A stretch of DNA of 20,590 nt from Multifurca ochricompacta. Taxonomy: Eukaryota; Basidiomycota; Agaricomycetes; Russulales; Russulaceae. Within the stretch, counting starts at the first letter, position 1, and each line of letters begins with the position of its first letter. A model generated the notes under the pieces. The model worked only from the letters and a program-made list of their open reading frames with translations. It searched no databases and was not told the origin of the DNA. Both the position numbers and the translations under genes were made by a program. Below are positions 1 to 9,002 of this stretch, piece by piece. The stretch lies in assembly GCA_022496185.1 (NCBI GenBank), contig WTXG01000470.1:1-20590 (forward strand), in the 5' to 3' direction.

Positions 1-4
1 ACAA

Positions 5-9
5 AGAAG
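5..9. repeat. Target-site duplication of the copia element (left copy)
   Basis: AGAAG directly abuts the TG end of the LTR at 10 and is repeated at 14021-14025. A 5-bp duplication is normal for copia integrase. Confidence 0.9.
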
Positions 10-521
10 TGTCAAACAATCATGCTGCTGGTTATACTGACTGTGGTTAGTAGCGGGTTAGGCTAGAAAAGACAAGTAACTTCAGAGATAGAAGGAACTC
101 TTTATTACTACACTACTGACCTAGAAAAGACAAGTACTACATAGAGCGTTAGTCTAAAGGAAGTAGAGAGTAGAGTAAGTGGGACTTACACTTCAGAGAT
201 AGAAGGAACTCTGAAGTGTAAGAGACGAAACAGACACCCTTATATACCCATGGGGGCCAGGGGAAATGGTCTGTGCGCACTGGGAATAAGTCCACAAGTG
301 CCGGACAATAAACAGAGAGGGATAAAGGCTATTGGCCAAAGAGATATCACATGCTTACTGCACATTACTAAGGCAATCACTAATCAGCTGAGTAAGGAGA
401 GAAGGAAGTGTAATAAAGATAACATAAAAAGTCCGATACTCCGGAATCTAATCTAATCTAATCTACAGCTGAAGCGAACCTTAGATGCCTGAAGCATCTC
501 CAGACACGTCCTGTGTCAACA
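10..521 (-). repeat. Copia 3' LTR (left on the + strand)
   Basis: 512 bp with TG...CA ends. Read on the minus strand it begins TGTTGACACAGG. Compared by eye over its full length it is identical to 13509-14020. It contains four tandem ATCTA units (446-465), a duplicated block (TTCAGAGATAGAAGGAACTC, near 80-100 and 191-211), a minus-strand TATATAA at 240-246 and a perfect 14-bp stem-loop at 185-222. A 68-codon plus-strand open frame inside it is not considered a gene. Confidence 0.95.
185..222 (-). other. Perfect 14-bp inverted repeat (stem-loop) in the copia LTR
   Basis: CTTACACTTCAGAG (185-198) and CTCTGAAGTGTAAG (209-222) are exact reverse complements around a 10-nt loop. On the minus strand it starts about 25-30 nt downstream of the TATA box, so it would lie at or near the 5' end of the element's RNA. 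The same structure is at 13684-13721 in the other LTR. Its function is unknown; a cap-proximal RNA hairpin or a protein-binding palindrome are both possible. Confidence 0.7.
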
Positions 522-773
522 TCCCTCCATGGTGAAGGCATCGATCATTAGATGGAAATGAGTTGAATGAGCACACTGCTGTTCACAATTGAACGAACAT
601 ATCACCAGCCAGAGATCCAACTTCTCTAACTCTTTGTAAGTTTTGCATACAAGTTGTAGATTCGCTTATGCAAGTCTACACACTTCTTGCGTCACTCTCA
701 AGGTCGAGAACGTGCTCATGTGGCATGGTGGGAAAGTGAGACTGGTGTACAAAGTCTCCAGATTCCAGCTCCT
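522..773 (-). other. Copia 3' untranslated region and polypurine tract
   Basis: Non-coding stretch between the RNase H stop codon and the 3' LTR. The bases next to the LTR, 522-530, read ATGGAGGGA on the minus strand and are the likely plus-strand primer (polypurine tract). I see no other feature in this stretch. Confidence 0.65.
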
Positions 774-1271
774 TCATTCCAGCACTAGTCCAAATCCAGT
801 TACCATGTGATCAAAAGATGATCTAGGCAGAGACTTTGTAAGGCCATCTGCTAGCATCTCTCCAGTGGGAGTTCGCACCAAGTCAATCTGGTGTGATTCT
901 ACATACTCCCTAATGGCATGGTACTTTATTGGTATGTGCTTTGATCGCCTTCCTGTGACAGGGTTTAATGCAAGATCTACTGCACCCTTGTTGTCACAAT
1001 GCAGTTGTATGGGTGAAGTAACTTCATACCCCAATTCCTGCATAAACGTCCTATACCACACTGCCTGATTTGAAGCCTCAGCAAGGCTCATATATTCGGC
1101 TTCAGTGGTGGACTGTGCTACTGTCTTCTGCTTCCTGGAGCACCAGCTAATGGCTCCATTAGCAAGGAAAAAGACGTAGCCTGAGGTGGAGTGGCGGTCC
1201 TCTTGATCTCCCCATGAGGAATCTGCAAAGCCATGAAGGCCAACTTCACCATTCCCTCCAGAATAGCGCAA
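774..1271 (-). CDS. Copia RNase H domain (3' end of pol)
   Basis: A 165-codon open frame holding the copia-type RNase H, which degrades the RNA strand of the RNA/DNA hybrid during reverse transcription. Visible family residues are Asp in GFADSSWGD, Glu in STTEAEYMSLAEA, Asp in LHCDNKGA and Asp in MLADGLTKSLP, in the usual order and spacing. The C-terminus GFGLVLE is at the natural end of pol. It is the tail of the gag-pol polyprotein, cut off from it by a TGA near 1306-1308 and by the gypsy insertion, so the listed start is not a real initiation site. Confidence 0.9.
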   Translation of the reverse strand: MRYSGGNGEVGLHGFADSSWGDQEDRHSTSGYVFFLANGAISWCSRKQKTVAQSTTEAEYMSLAEASNQAVWYRTFMQELGYEVTSPIQLHCDNKGAVDLALNPVTGRRSKHIPIKYHAIREYVESHQIDLVRTPTGEMLADGLTKSLPRSSFDHMVTGFGLVLE

Positions 1272-1577
1272 CTTGTAGTCTTTTGTAGCACTTAAATAAG
1301 CTAAGACATACTTTGCTAGTCACATGTGCTGCTGGGAAGGGTTGGAAGTGAATTGGCTAAGGCATGCAACAGCAAAACTAATGTCAGGTCTGCTTCCAAT
1401 CTGCACCCAAAGCAGAGACCCATTAACTGCTGATACCTCTCAATATCAGAGGTAGATGCCTGGTCTTCAACTGACCAAATGAACATCCACGCCAGAGGGT
1501 AGAGGAGTATATACTGGTTGGAATCCCCCATTCCAAACCTCTCAACTATAGAGGATACATAGGCTGTCTGGTCGATA
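1272..1577 (-). pseudogene. Copia reverse transcriptase C-terminal part and linker, broken
   Basis: Read on the minus strand from the gypsy junction this encodes IDQTAYVSSIVERFGMGDSN, the segment that follows the YVDD box in copia reverse transcriptase. A frame change follows (VYTPLPSGVDVHLV), then a TGA, then GSRPDISFAVACLSQF in a third reading, then another TGA in the HM-stop-LAKYVLAYL stretch, and so into RNase H. At least one indel and two stops are needed to explain it. The first residue seen is well downstream of YVDD, so the segment containing the catalytic Asp pair is absent. Confidence 0.85.
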
Positions 1578-1873
1578 TGTTACGAACCCCGTCTTTGCCC
1601 GTATTCTTTTTCTTACCCAATGACAATCCCTCTCTATTGCCTACACTCCACTACCAGATCACGTCCCATCGTGGGATCCGTCACATGCTCTTCGCCCTCC
1701 CCGTGACCTCCTTGCTTGTTCATGTTTACCCGTTGTTATTGCTTATCTTCTTATCATACGACCGGACACTTACTTAATACCCTATCAGAAGCCAGGCTTT
1801 ACGCCCTCCGCTTTCAGATATTCGGGCCCACTTGACTCCGTGTTCTTATCTCATAGACGCCCACTAGATTACG

Positions 1874-1881
1874 TATATAAG
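1874..1881 (+). promoter_or_regulatory. TATA box of the gypsy 5' LTR
   Basis: TATATAAG, 34 nt upstream of the 11-nt self-primer at 1908, which is the spacing expected between a TATA box and the RNA start. The equivalent in the 3' LTR is 8737-8744. Confidence 0.75.
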
Positions 1882-1907
1882 TCCGCTGTAGTCACCCTGT
1901 AGACCTC

Positions 1908-1918
1908 AGACTCGACTT
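1908..1918 (+). other. Predicted 5' end of gypsy RNA: self-primer
   Basis: AGACTCGACTT is the exact reverse complement of 2142-2152 just after the LTR. In Tf1 and the related sushi group the first 11 nt of the RNA fold back onto the primer-binding site and prime reverse transcription. Both the length (11) and the position after the TATA box agree with that mechanism. The same 11-mer is at 8771-8781. Confidence 0.8.
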
Positions 1919-2141
1919 ATTGAATACATCAGTGTTTGTCTTTTGGACTCTCCCTTGATCCTTTGACTCGTCCGTCTCAGTGCTTTCGGCACTTCCCGCT
2001 TAACATCGTCTTAGGGAACAGCCCCTTCGACTTTGACTCTTCCCTTGAAACTCCAAGGGGCCTTATTGGTCTCTTATCTGAAACCCTTGAACCACGCTGT
2101 CGCACAAGTCGTGCAGAACGTCTCACACTGGACGTAACATC

Positions 2142-2152
2142 AAGTCGAGTCT
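2142..2152 (+). other. Gypsy primer-binding site (self-priming type)
   Basis: AAGTCGAGTCT begins two bases after the LTR end and pairs over all 11 bases with 1908-1918. I recognise no tRNA 3' end complement at this place. Confidence 0.8.
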
Positions 2153-2158
2153 CCCACA

Positions 2159-3668
2159 GTGGCTTCCAGCCGCAGTCAGACCCTCTTCCGGGAAGAACTC
2201 ATCGAACACAGAGACGAGAATAATCTTTCACAGCAGGTACTTGGCTCTGCCGCCTGGAAAGACTTTGAATCCGAGTTTGGATACTACGTCTATCACGACG
2301 GAAGATACCAACCGGTAGAATACGACGACGAGAAAAGAGTTTGGTATTGTATCCGATACTCGGACAGTCGAAACTCTTGGGTCACTACCAGGCCCGCCCC
2401 ACCCGAATTCGGATTAGGCCCGTGGAGAGAAAACCCTCCGGCCATTGTCACGGACTCTGAACCAGAAGAGTACGTAGAAGAACCCAGTGAAGAAGCACCG
2501 GCATTAGCAGAGACTACGCTCCCGGTTGCACCTGAAGTTGTCACGATCAGAGCCCCTGCTTTGACAACTCCACAGATATCCATACAGTCTGCCAACACAG
2601 TAACCCCATTCTATCAAAACATGTCGACAATCGCCGCTCAACTTCCCGACCCTGCCCCGCCAGCTCCTTTGGCACCACCACCAAACATCCCCCCCCCTCT
2701 GGACGTCTGTCTGGAGTGTTACCCCAGACGTTCGCTGGGGATCGCTCGCAGAGCAAGAAATTCATGCTGGAGTTTACGACATTTAAAAACTTCAACCATG
2801 ACATACCACAGATTGTTAACCCATTCCAAAGGGCCAATCTGTTTCTTTCCCTGATCCGAGGGGATGCGGTAGATGATTGGACGATGGAACAATTGGAGTG
2901 GTTGAACGAACAAGTGGAAAGCGGACGCCGGACTACCAGCGAAGGTCTTTGGGAGACCATAGCTGAGAGATTTAAGGATGCATTTACGGACGGGCAGGCC
3001 AAACAGAAAGCTGCCCGTGAACTGAAGTCCCTCAAGATGGAGAAGGGAGAACTTGACGCGTACGTAGCCAAGTTCAGAAGCTTAGCCAACAGAGCCGGCT
3101 ACGATACAGACGAGGAGGCCACATTAGACCTCTTCTCCCAAGGACTGCCCAATCCCTTAGTCAAAAACATCATACAATTCCACCACCCTCATGATTGGGA
3201 CACCTGGGTGGATGCTGCCCGACGACAGCAACAAGATTACCTGGACTTCCAGACACGGTTCGGGGTCGATACCAAAAAGGGAAAAACCAGAGACCAGTGG
3301 AAAACCGCCTTCGGCGTGAAACCTACCCAACATACTCAGCGAGACCCAAACGCCATGGATACCTCTGCAGACCGCGCCCGAGCCCGGGCAGCGCTCACAG
3401 AAGATGAACGACAGGTGTTGATGAAAGAGGGACGATGTTTCCGCTGCGAGCGCTAGGACATATGTCCCGAGATTGTCCAAAGAAGGGAGCGCGCGTCGCG
3501 GCTGCAACTACCACAGCCGAGGCTCCCGCGCAGAACAACCCACCCACGGTGGATAAACGATCAAAAGAAGAGAAAGCTCAGGATATCTGGGCTAATATGA
3601 TGAAAGAGAGCGAAGAAGTACGCGCCATCTTAGTAGAAAAGGCGTTTGCGAAAAAGGATTTTTGTTAG
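2159..3668 (+). pseudogene. Gypsy gag, frameshifted
   Basis: Capsid/nucleocapsid precursor in three frames. The first frame opens with GTG (2159) where an ATG would be expected, and encodes an acidic, proline-rich N-terminal region. It loses frame at a run of nine C (2689-2697). The second frame (to 3456) holds the retrotransposon gag core (motifs such as LFLSLIRGDAVDDW, WETIAERFKDAF and LFSQGLPNPLVKNII). The nucleocapsid zinc knuckle is broken in the middle: CFRCER in one frame is followed after a one-base change near 3450 by LGHMSRDC in the next, together making a CX2CX4HX4C knuckle. The last segment ends at 3668, overlapping the protease frame. Confidence 0.9.
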
Positions 3669-5956
3669 GCTCAAACCCATCGGCCTGGGCACGAGCACTC
3701 CATGTCACCTCTGTGTATGCTAGTCGATTCAAGTCGTTAAAAATACCAGTTCATTTTGAAACTACACAGAGGACGGCCGACCGAGATATATTAGTGGACT
3801 CTGGAGCCACCGACAACTTCATTCACCCACGATTAATTAAAACAATGGGTTTGGGAAGGCTGGCACTTCCCCAGGAAAAGAATATTTGGAATATTGATGG
3901 AACGGCCAATCGTGCTGGAAAGATCACCCACTACACGGACCTAAAAGTCCAAGTCGGGGAGACAACAAAGACTATTCGCTTCCTAATTACCGACTTAGGA
4001 GACGAAGACCTTATCCTGGGTTATCCATGGCTTGCAGCCTTCGAACCAAAGATAAACTGGGCAGACGCAACAATGGACAAAGACTCATACCCGACAATCA
4101 TTACGTCGCTAGGGTACGACTACGCAATCCGGCATCCAGTAATAAGGGCTGTGCGTACAGAAGAAGACCCCGGCTACTGTTACGTCACCAAGGCATCAGA
4201 GCTGGCCCAGAAGGCGGTACAGGGACGGAATGAGAAGACCTACCACGAGATAGTGCCGGACGCTTACCAGCGGCATTGGAAGGTGTTCTCCGAGGAGGAG
4301 TCACATCACTTCCCTCCAGAGCGACCATGGGATCATGCCATCGACCTTCTCCCCGATACACCGGCTGCCATAGACTGTAAAATCTACCCTCTGTCCCAGT
4401 CTGAACAAGCCGCACTTACGGAATTCCTGGAAGAACATCTGGCCAAGGGATACATTCGCCCATCCAAGTCGCAGTATGCCTCGCCCTTCTTCTTCATCAA
4501 AAAGAAGGATGGCAAACTGCGACCTGTCCAGGACTACCGCAAGATCAATGCATACACTGTAAAAAACGCCTACCCCCTACCCTGATTTCCGAGCTCATTG
4601 ACACTATGAGGGACAAATCTCTCTTCTCAAAGATGGATGTACGGTGGGGCTACAACAATGTCAGAATCAAAGAGGGCGACCAGTGTAAAGCGGCATTCAA
4701 GACAAATCAAGGGTTGTTTGAGCCGAACGTCATGTTCTTTGGCCTCACAAATTCACCGGCAACGTTTCAATCCATGATGAACCACATATTCCGCGACCTT
4801 ATTCTCACTGGTGAAGTCGTGGTCTATATGGATGACATCCTTGTAGCTACCTCGAATGACCTAAACCATCACCGACAACGGGTACACCAGGTGCTAGACA
4901 TCCTGCACGAACACGATTATACCTTAAACCTGCCAAGTGCTCCTTTGAGCAACGAAGTGTCGAGTACCTGGGAGTCATTCTAGAGGAGGACAAGTACGCA
5001 TGGATCCCATCAAGGTGCAAGGAATTCGAGAATGGCCTGTACCGACCTGTGTCAAGGATGTCCGATCATTCATTGGATTCTGTAACTTCTACCGACGCTT
5101 TGTCAAGGGATTTTCCGGCGTCGCACAACCACTGAACGATCTCTTAAAAAGGACGTACCATGGCATTGGGAGGCTGCGCAGCAACAGGCATTTGAGCAAA
5201 TCAGAGACATTGTCGGCTCAGAGCCAGTACTTATTCAACCTGACCTGAGCCGCCCCTTCGAACTGGAAGTAGACGCCTCTCACTTCGCAAACGGAGCAGT
5301 GCTGTACCAAAGAGATGCCATGCAAATACTTCACCCAGTGGCATATTACTCTGAGACCTTCTCGCGGCAGAACGAAATTATGATATCTGGGATAGAGAGC
5401 TTCTAGCCATTGTCAAGGCTTTGCGACACTGGAGGCCCTACCTAGCAGGAACTCCTCACCAAACCATCATCTACACTGATCATTCCAACTTGTGTATTGG
5501 AAGGAACCCCACAAAATCAGCCGACGTGTAGCGCGAGAGGTTTTGGAACTTGAAGAGTACAATTTCACCCTGAAACACATCACAGGAAGTCAAAATGCGA
5601 GAGCAGATGCATTATCACGAAGGCCGGATATGCACACCGGCGAAGATGACAACAACGACGTTATTGTTCTGCCTGAGGAAGTGTTTGCAAAGACCGCCGT
5701 AGTCAGCTCCATGACATGGACCTATGGGCGCAAGTGTCACAGAACATGAACCAGGAATTATGCCGCTCATGGGCCGACGCGCACAATTTGAAGAAGTCAA
5801 CGGTTTGTGGTGGAAAGACGGCGATCGGCTCGTTGTCACCGGTGGCGACAACATTAAGAGGGGGGTGATCCATTTTCATCACGACCTTCCCTCCGCTGGC
5901 CACCCGGCATTGCTAACACCTATGCCCTTGCCAAACGCGACTACTGGTGGCCCAAC
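3662..5956 (+). pseudogene. Gypsy pol: protease, reverse transcriptase, RNase H (frameshifted)
   Basis: The aspartic protease motif LVDSGATDNFIHP is at about 3794-3832. Reverse transcriptase follows: [20 protein letters not shown] near 4480-4540, the first catalytic Asp in [21 protein letters not shown], and the YMDD box at 4825-4836. The reverse transcriptase connection reads VRSFIGFCNFYRRFVKGFS. RNase H residues are ELEVDAS, DRELLAI and YTDHSNL, with the gypsy 'LKHITGSQNARADALSRRP' motif at about 5570-5625. Frame breaks, all explained by a single base, lie near 3660, 4583, 4930, 5000, 5147, 5383, 5492, 5700-5790 and 5912; substitution stops are rare. The N-terminal integrase zinc finger region spans the last break. 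No functional polyprotein can be made from this copy. Confidence 0.9.
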
Positions 5957-7132
5957 ATGAAAAAGGACGTCGAAAGTTATGTGCAAGGATGTGCCGCATG
6001 TCAAGCAAACAAAGTGAACACACACCCGAAAATCCCGCCAATACATCCCATTACCCCCATATCATCGACCCCTTTCCAAACCATTGCGATGGATTTCATT
6101 GTTAAACTACCCACATCACTGGGCTTTGATACCATTCTTACGATCACTGACCATGATTGTTCCAAGGCGGCCCTGTTCATACCTTGCAATGAGACGATCA
6201 CAGCGGAAGGAGTGGCAAGACTATACCTGGATCACATATATCAACACTATGGCCTCCCCAAAAAAATCATATCCGACAGAGATACCCGGTTTACATCGAC
6301 GTTTGCCAGAGCCCTATGTAAAACACTGGGTATTGCACAGAACATCTCTACAGCTTACCATCCACAGACAGATGGACAGTCTGAACGGACGAACCAATGG
6401 TTGGAGCAATATCTCCGGTTCTGGTGTAATGAACGACAAAACGACTGGGCAGAGTGGCTGTCTACTGCAGAATTCGCACACAACTCATGGCCTAACGGAA
6501 CGACAAAAGCTACCCCTTTCTCCCTTATCATGGGCTGGACCCCGCGCACCACGTGGACGGATAAACCTACCAACGTCCCTTCGGTAACCCAACGAATGCG
6601 CCAATGGGAAGACTTACGGCAATCGGCCAATGAAAATCTAGCAAAAGCGCAGCAAGCCCTAGCTGCGCAGCCGAGCACGTTCACACCTTATCAGCCCAAT
6701 GACTGGGTCTGGCTCGATGGGAGAAACGTTCACACGTCACACCCCACAGCCAAACTAGCGCCTCGACGCCATGGTCCCTTCCAGGTCACAAGGAAGCTGT
6801 CAGATGTGTCATACGAACTGCGATTGCCCCCCAAATGGAAGATCCATCCCGTCTTCCATGCCAAACTTCTGACGCCATACAAGGAAACGTCCCTTCATGG
6901 GGAAAACTTCCCAAGACCCCCACCTGACCTTATCGATGGTGAAGCGGAGTGGGAAGTGGAGCGCATTCTAGACTCAATGAGAAAAGGCCGAGGGCGCAAG
7001 ATGCACTACCTAGTCAAGTGGAAGGGATTCCCAGACTCTGACAGTTCGTGGGAGCCAGCCGGGAATATCTTCGCTCCGGTCCTTATCTCGGAGTTCCATA
7101 CCCGACATCCGGAAGCGCCCAAAGATGATTAA
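5957..7132 (+). CDS. Gypsy integrase with C-terminal chromodomain (intact 391-codon frame)
   Basis: The 3' end of pol, open for 391 codons. CAAC (residues 12-16) is the second half of the integrase zinc finger. The catalytic triad is Asp46 (AMDFIVKLP), Asp107 (IISDRDTRFTS) and Glu143 (TDGQSERTNQ), with exactly 35 residues between the last two (DD35E). A GPF-type motif (RRHGPFQV) is at about 270-277. The C-terminus, about 331-381, is a chromodomain (EWEVERILD, YLVKWKGFPDSDSSWEP) with the aromatic and acidic residues typical of methyl-lysine readers; in chromoviruses it is thought to guide integration to marked chromatin. The start given is only the first Met after a frame break, so this is not a separate gene. 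It contrasts with the broken upstream pol. Confidence 0.9.
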   Translation: MKKDVESYVQGCAACQANKVNTHPKIPPIHPITPISSTPFQTIAMDFIVKLPTSLGFDTILTITDHDCSKAALFIPCNETITAEGVARLYLDHIYQHYGLPKKIISDRDTRFTSTFARALCKTLGIAQNISTAYHPQTDGQSERTNQWLEQYLRFWCNERQNDWAEWLSTAEFAHNSWPNGTTKATPFSLIMGWTPRTTWTDKPTNVPSVTQRMRQWEDLRQSANENLAKAQQALAAQPSTFTPYQPNDWVWLDGRNVHTSHPTAKLAPRRHGPFQVTRKLSDVSYELRLPPKWKIHPVFHAKLLTPYKETSLHGENFPRPPPDLIDGEAEWEVERILDSMRKGRGRKMHYLVKWKGFPDSDSSWEPAGNIFAPVLISEFHTRHPEAPKDD

Positions 7133-7211
7133 AAGGGGACAACTCCAAATCCCAGCTGAAGTTCCTCAGTACATGCTCCCCCAGCAACGTCCTACCACCA
7201 CACAATCCATT

Positions 7212-8408
7212 ATGTCTTTCATCGCTGCCAACGCTGCCGTCGACGCCTTCACCGCCACTCCTGTAGTTGTCGAGAACTTCCCCTCCGCCCATCCCTCTAC
7301 ACGCCCTTCCTCACCCATTGACTACGAGGCCGCCGAAGCTCGAGTCAAGAACCAGTCCCCCAATCCCAACGATGACTTCGAACACTGTGAGGAGCCGCAC
7401 CCGAATGACCTGGTGGGTATGGAGTCGGACAACGAGGTCCCCGAATTCCCCTTCTTTCTCAACAATCCCAACTCCTCCACGTATTACCCATTGGAGATCA
7501 CCATGAGCGACGGAACCGTTGCTATCGCCAAGTACATCTTTTACACCAATGGAGGAATGGACGTCGCCGGGTGCATGAAAAGGACGGTCCAGTTTATGGA
7601 GCTCCGGTTTATCTGGAGGAAAGGTATACGGGTCGTCTGCATCACACGATGACCGATGAACAGCTGGGGCATCTGGCTGCCGAAGATCCCCGGGCCTTTG
7701 CCATCGACGAGGTGATGAGTGACATGCGACTTCCACGCCTCAAAGCCGAGGTAATGAGGCTGCGGAAGAATCTAACTCTGCGCAATACACTCAACCAGCA
7801 GTACAAAGAACATGCCAAGATGATGGCCCGGTTGACCAACGGGATGTTCCAGATCGAGCAGGAGCTGGTAGAGATACGAAAGAGGTTGGAGAAGGGGGAT
7901 GCATATCAGACGATTGCGGAGAGGTATGCTGACACCTATGCCCGACCCTCCCACCGCGATCACTAGGGGCTGCCCCGGTGCTGCTGCCAAACCGATTCGA
8001 GATGCCGCGCATGCATGAAAACCCTCGGGGAGAGACATGTTGGAGATGCGACAGTAAGTACCACATCAGCTGGAACTGCCCCTCAATCGCAAGTGGTGCC
8101 AGCACTGTCGCAGCAACCTGCATTGGAGCAGGTTTTGTATCTTCCGCCGAGTAGGAGTCGCGCCGACGATCAACAACCCGTCTGGATGGTGTGGCAAGTG
8201 CCTGCGTCACAATGCAGGACATCGGGAGTTGGACTGTCCCGTCCACGACTTATGCCGTCTATGTGGACAACGTGGCCCTTACGGGTTTCTCCGTACTCAC
8301 CAATGCCCCCAAGATGCAGACAAAGAAAATTACACGATGGACGATAGTAATGTAGCTGATGATTATCTGGAGCTGGTGCAGGATGATGACGGTACGAGTC
8401 GTTTCTAG
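7212..8408 (+). pseudogene. Post-pol accessory coding region with coiled coil and tandem zinc knuckles
   Basis: An extra coding region between pol and the 3' LTR, on the pol strand; I do not recognise it as a named family. Its ATG is at 7212 and it ends at a TAG at 8406-8408, roughly 390-400 codons. The frame changes near 7571, 7964 and 8080. Order of parts: a Ser/Pro/acidic N-terminus with SSPID, a central block (EFPFFLNN, YYPLEI, then DGPVYGAPVYLEE), a charged heptad-like stretch (about 7730-7905) that should form a coiled coil, and a Cys/His-rich C-terminus. The latter holds CWRCDSKYHISWNC (8038-8079) and CQHCRSNLHWSRFC (8097-8138), both exact CX2CX4HX4C, then CGKCLRHNAGHRELDC (8190-8237, CX2CX6HX4C) and a looser CRLC...HQC (8253-8306). 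It suggests a nucleic-acid-binding accessory or second Gag-like protein; that is inference. Confidence 0.7.
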
Positions 8409-8425
8409 CCGGGTCTGCTAGAACC

Positions 8426-8439
8426 AGAAGAGGGGGTGA
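8426..8439 (+). other. Gypsy polypurine tract
   Basis: AGAAGAGGGGGTGA immediately precedes the 3' LTR and is the expected plus-strand primer. Confidence 0.8.
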
Positions 8440-9002
8440 TGTTACGAACCCCGTCTTTGCCCGTATTCTTTTTCTTACCCAATGACAATCCCTCTCTATC
8501 GCCTACACTCCACTACCAGATCACGTCCCCATCGTGGGATCCGTCACATGCTCTTCGCCCTCCCCGTGACCTCCTTGCTTGTTCATGTTTACCCGTTGTT
8601 ATCGCTTATCTTCTTATCATACGACCGGACACTTACTTAATACCCTATCAGAAGCCAGGCTTTACGCCCTCCGCTTTCAGATATTCGGGCCCACTTGACT
8701 CCGTGTTCTTATCTCATAGACGCCCACTAGATTACGTATATAAGTCCACTGTAGTCACCCTGTAGACCTCAGACTCGACTTATTGAATACATCGGTGCTT
8801 GTCTTTTGGACTCTCCCTTGATCCTTTGACTCGTCCGTCTCAGTGCTTTCGGCACTTTCCTGCTTAACATCGTCTTAGGGAACAGCCCCTTCGACTTTGA
8901 CTCTTTCCCTTGAAACTCCAAGGGCCTTATTGGTCTCTTATCTGAAACCCTGAACCACGCTGTCGCACAAGTCGTGCAGAACGTCTCACACCGGACGTAA
9001 CA
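8440..9002 (+). repeat. Gypsy 3' LTR
   Basis: 563 bp copy of 1578-2139 with TGTTAC...GTAACA ends, TATA box at 8737-8744 and the 11-mer self-primer sequence at 8771-8781. It retains CG at most places where the 5' LTR has TG or CA. A minus-strand open frame that enters it from copia reverse transcriptase is fortuitous. Confidence 0.95.

Larger units (their letters stand above)
1578..2139 (+). repeat. Gypsy 5' LTR
   Basis: 562 bp, TGTTAC...GTAACA ends. Differs from 8440-9002 by about 7 substitutions and 5 one-base length changes. Six of the seven substitutions are CG versus TG or CA, and all the length changes are in short homopolymers (C, T or G runs). Confidence 0.95.
1578..9002 (+). mobile_element. 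Ty3/gypsy chromovirus (Tf1/sushi-like), nested in copia
   Basis: A 7.4-kb element with LTRs at 1578-2139 and 8440-9002, a self-primer and primer-binding site pair, gag, protease, reverse transcriptase, RNase H, integrase and chromodomain in gypsy order, a post-pol coding region and a polypurine tract. gag and pol carry about a dozen single-base frame breaks, but the last 391 codons of pol are open. The bases next to the two ends (CGATA before 1578, ATCCC after 9002) do not form a target duplication, and copia sequence is missing at the junction. Confidence 0.95.

Noticed and set aside
250..456. 68-codon plus-strand open frame in the copia LTR, repeated at 13749-13955
   Set aside because: It lies inside both identical LTRs, opposite to the element's transcription, with no recognisable domain. 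It appears twice only because the LTR is duplicated.
2293..2598. Antisense open frames over gag, pol and post-pol regions of the gypsy
   Set aside because: They mirror coding frames of the sense strand, lack any domain, and are shadows.
3655..3670. Programmed -1 frameshift between gag and protease of the gypsy
   Set aside because: The overlap is small and in the -1 direction, but the bases (GGATTTTTGTTAG) do not form a standard X XXY YYZ slippery heptamer in the gag frame. The copy has many other one-base breaks, so decay or sequence error is simpler.
8769..9002. C-terminal extension of the copia reverse transcriptase frame
   Set aside because: These codons are the antisense of the gypsy 3' LTR; the copia frame ends at the junction at 9003.
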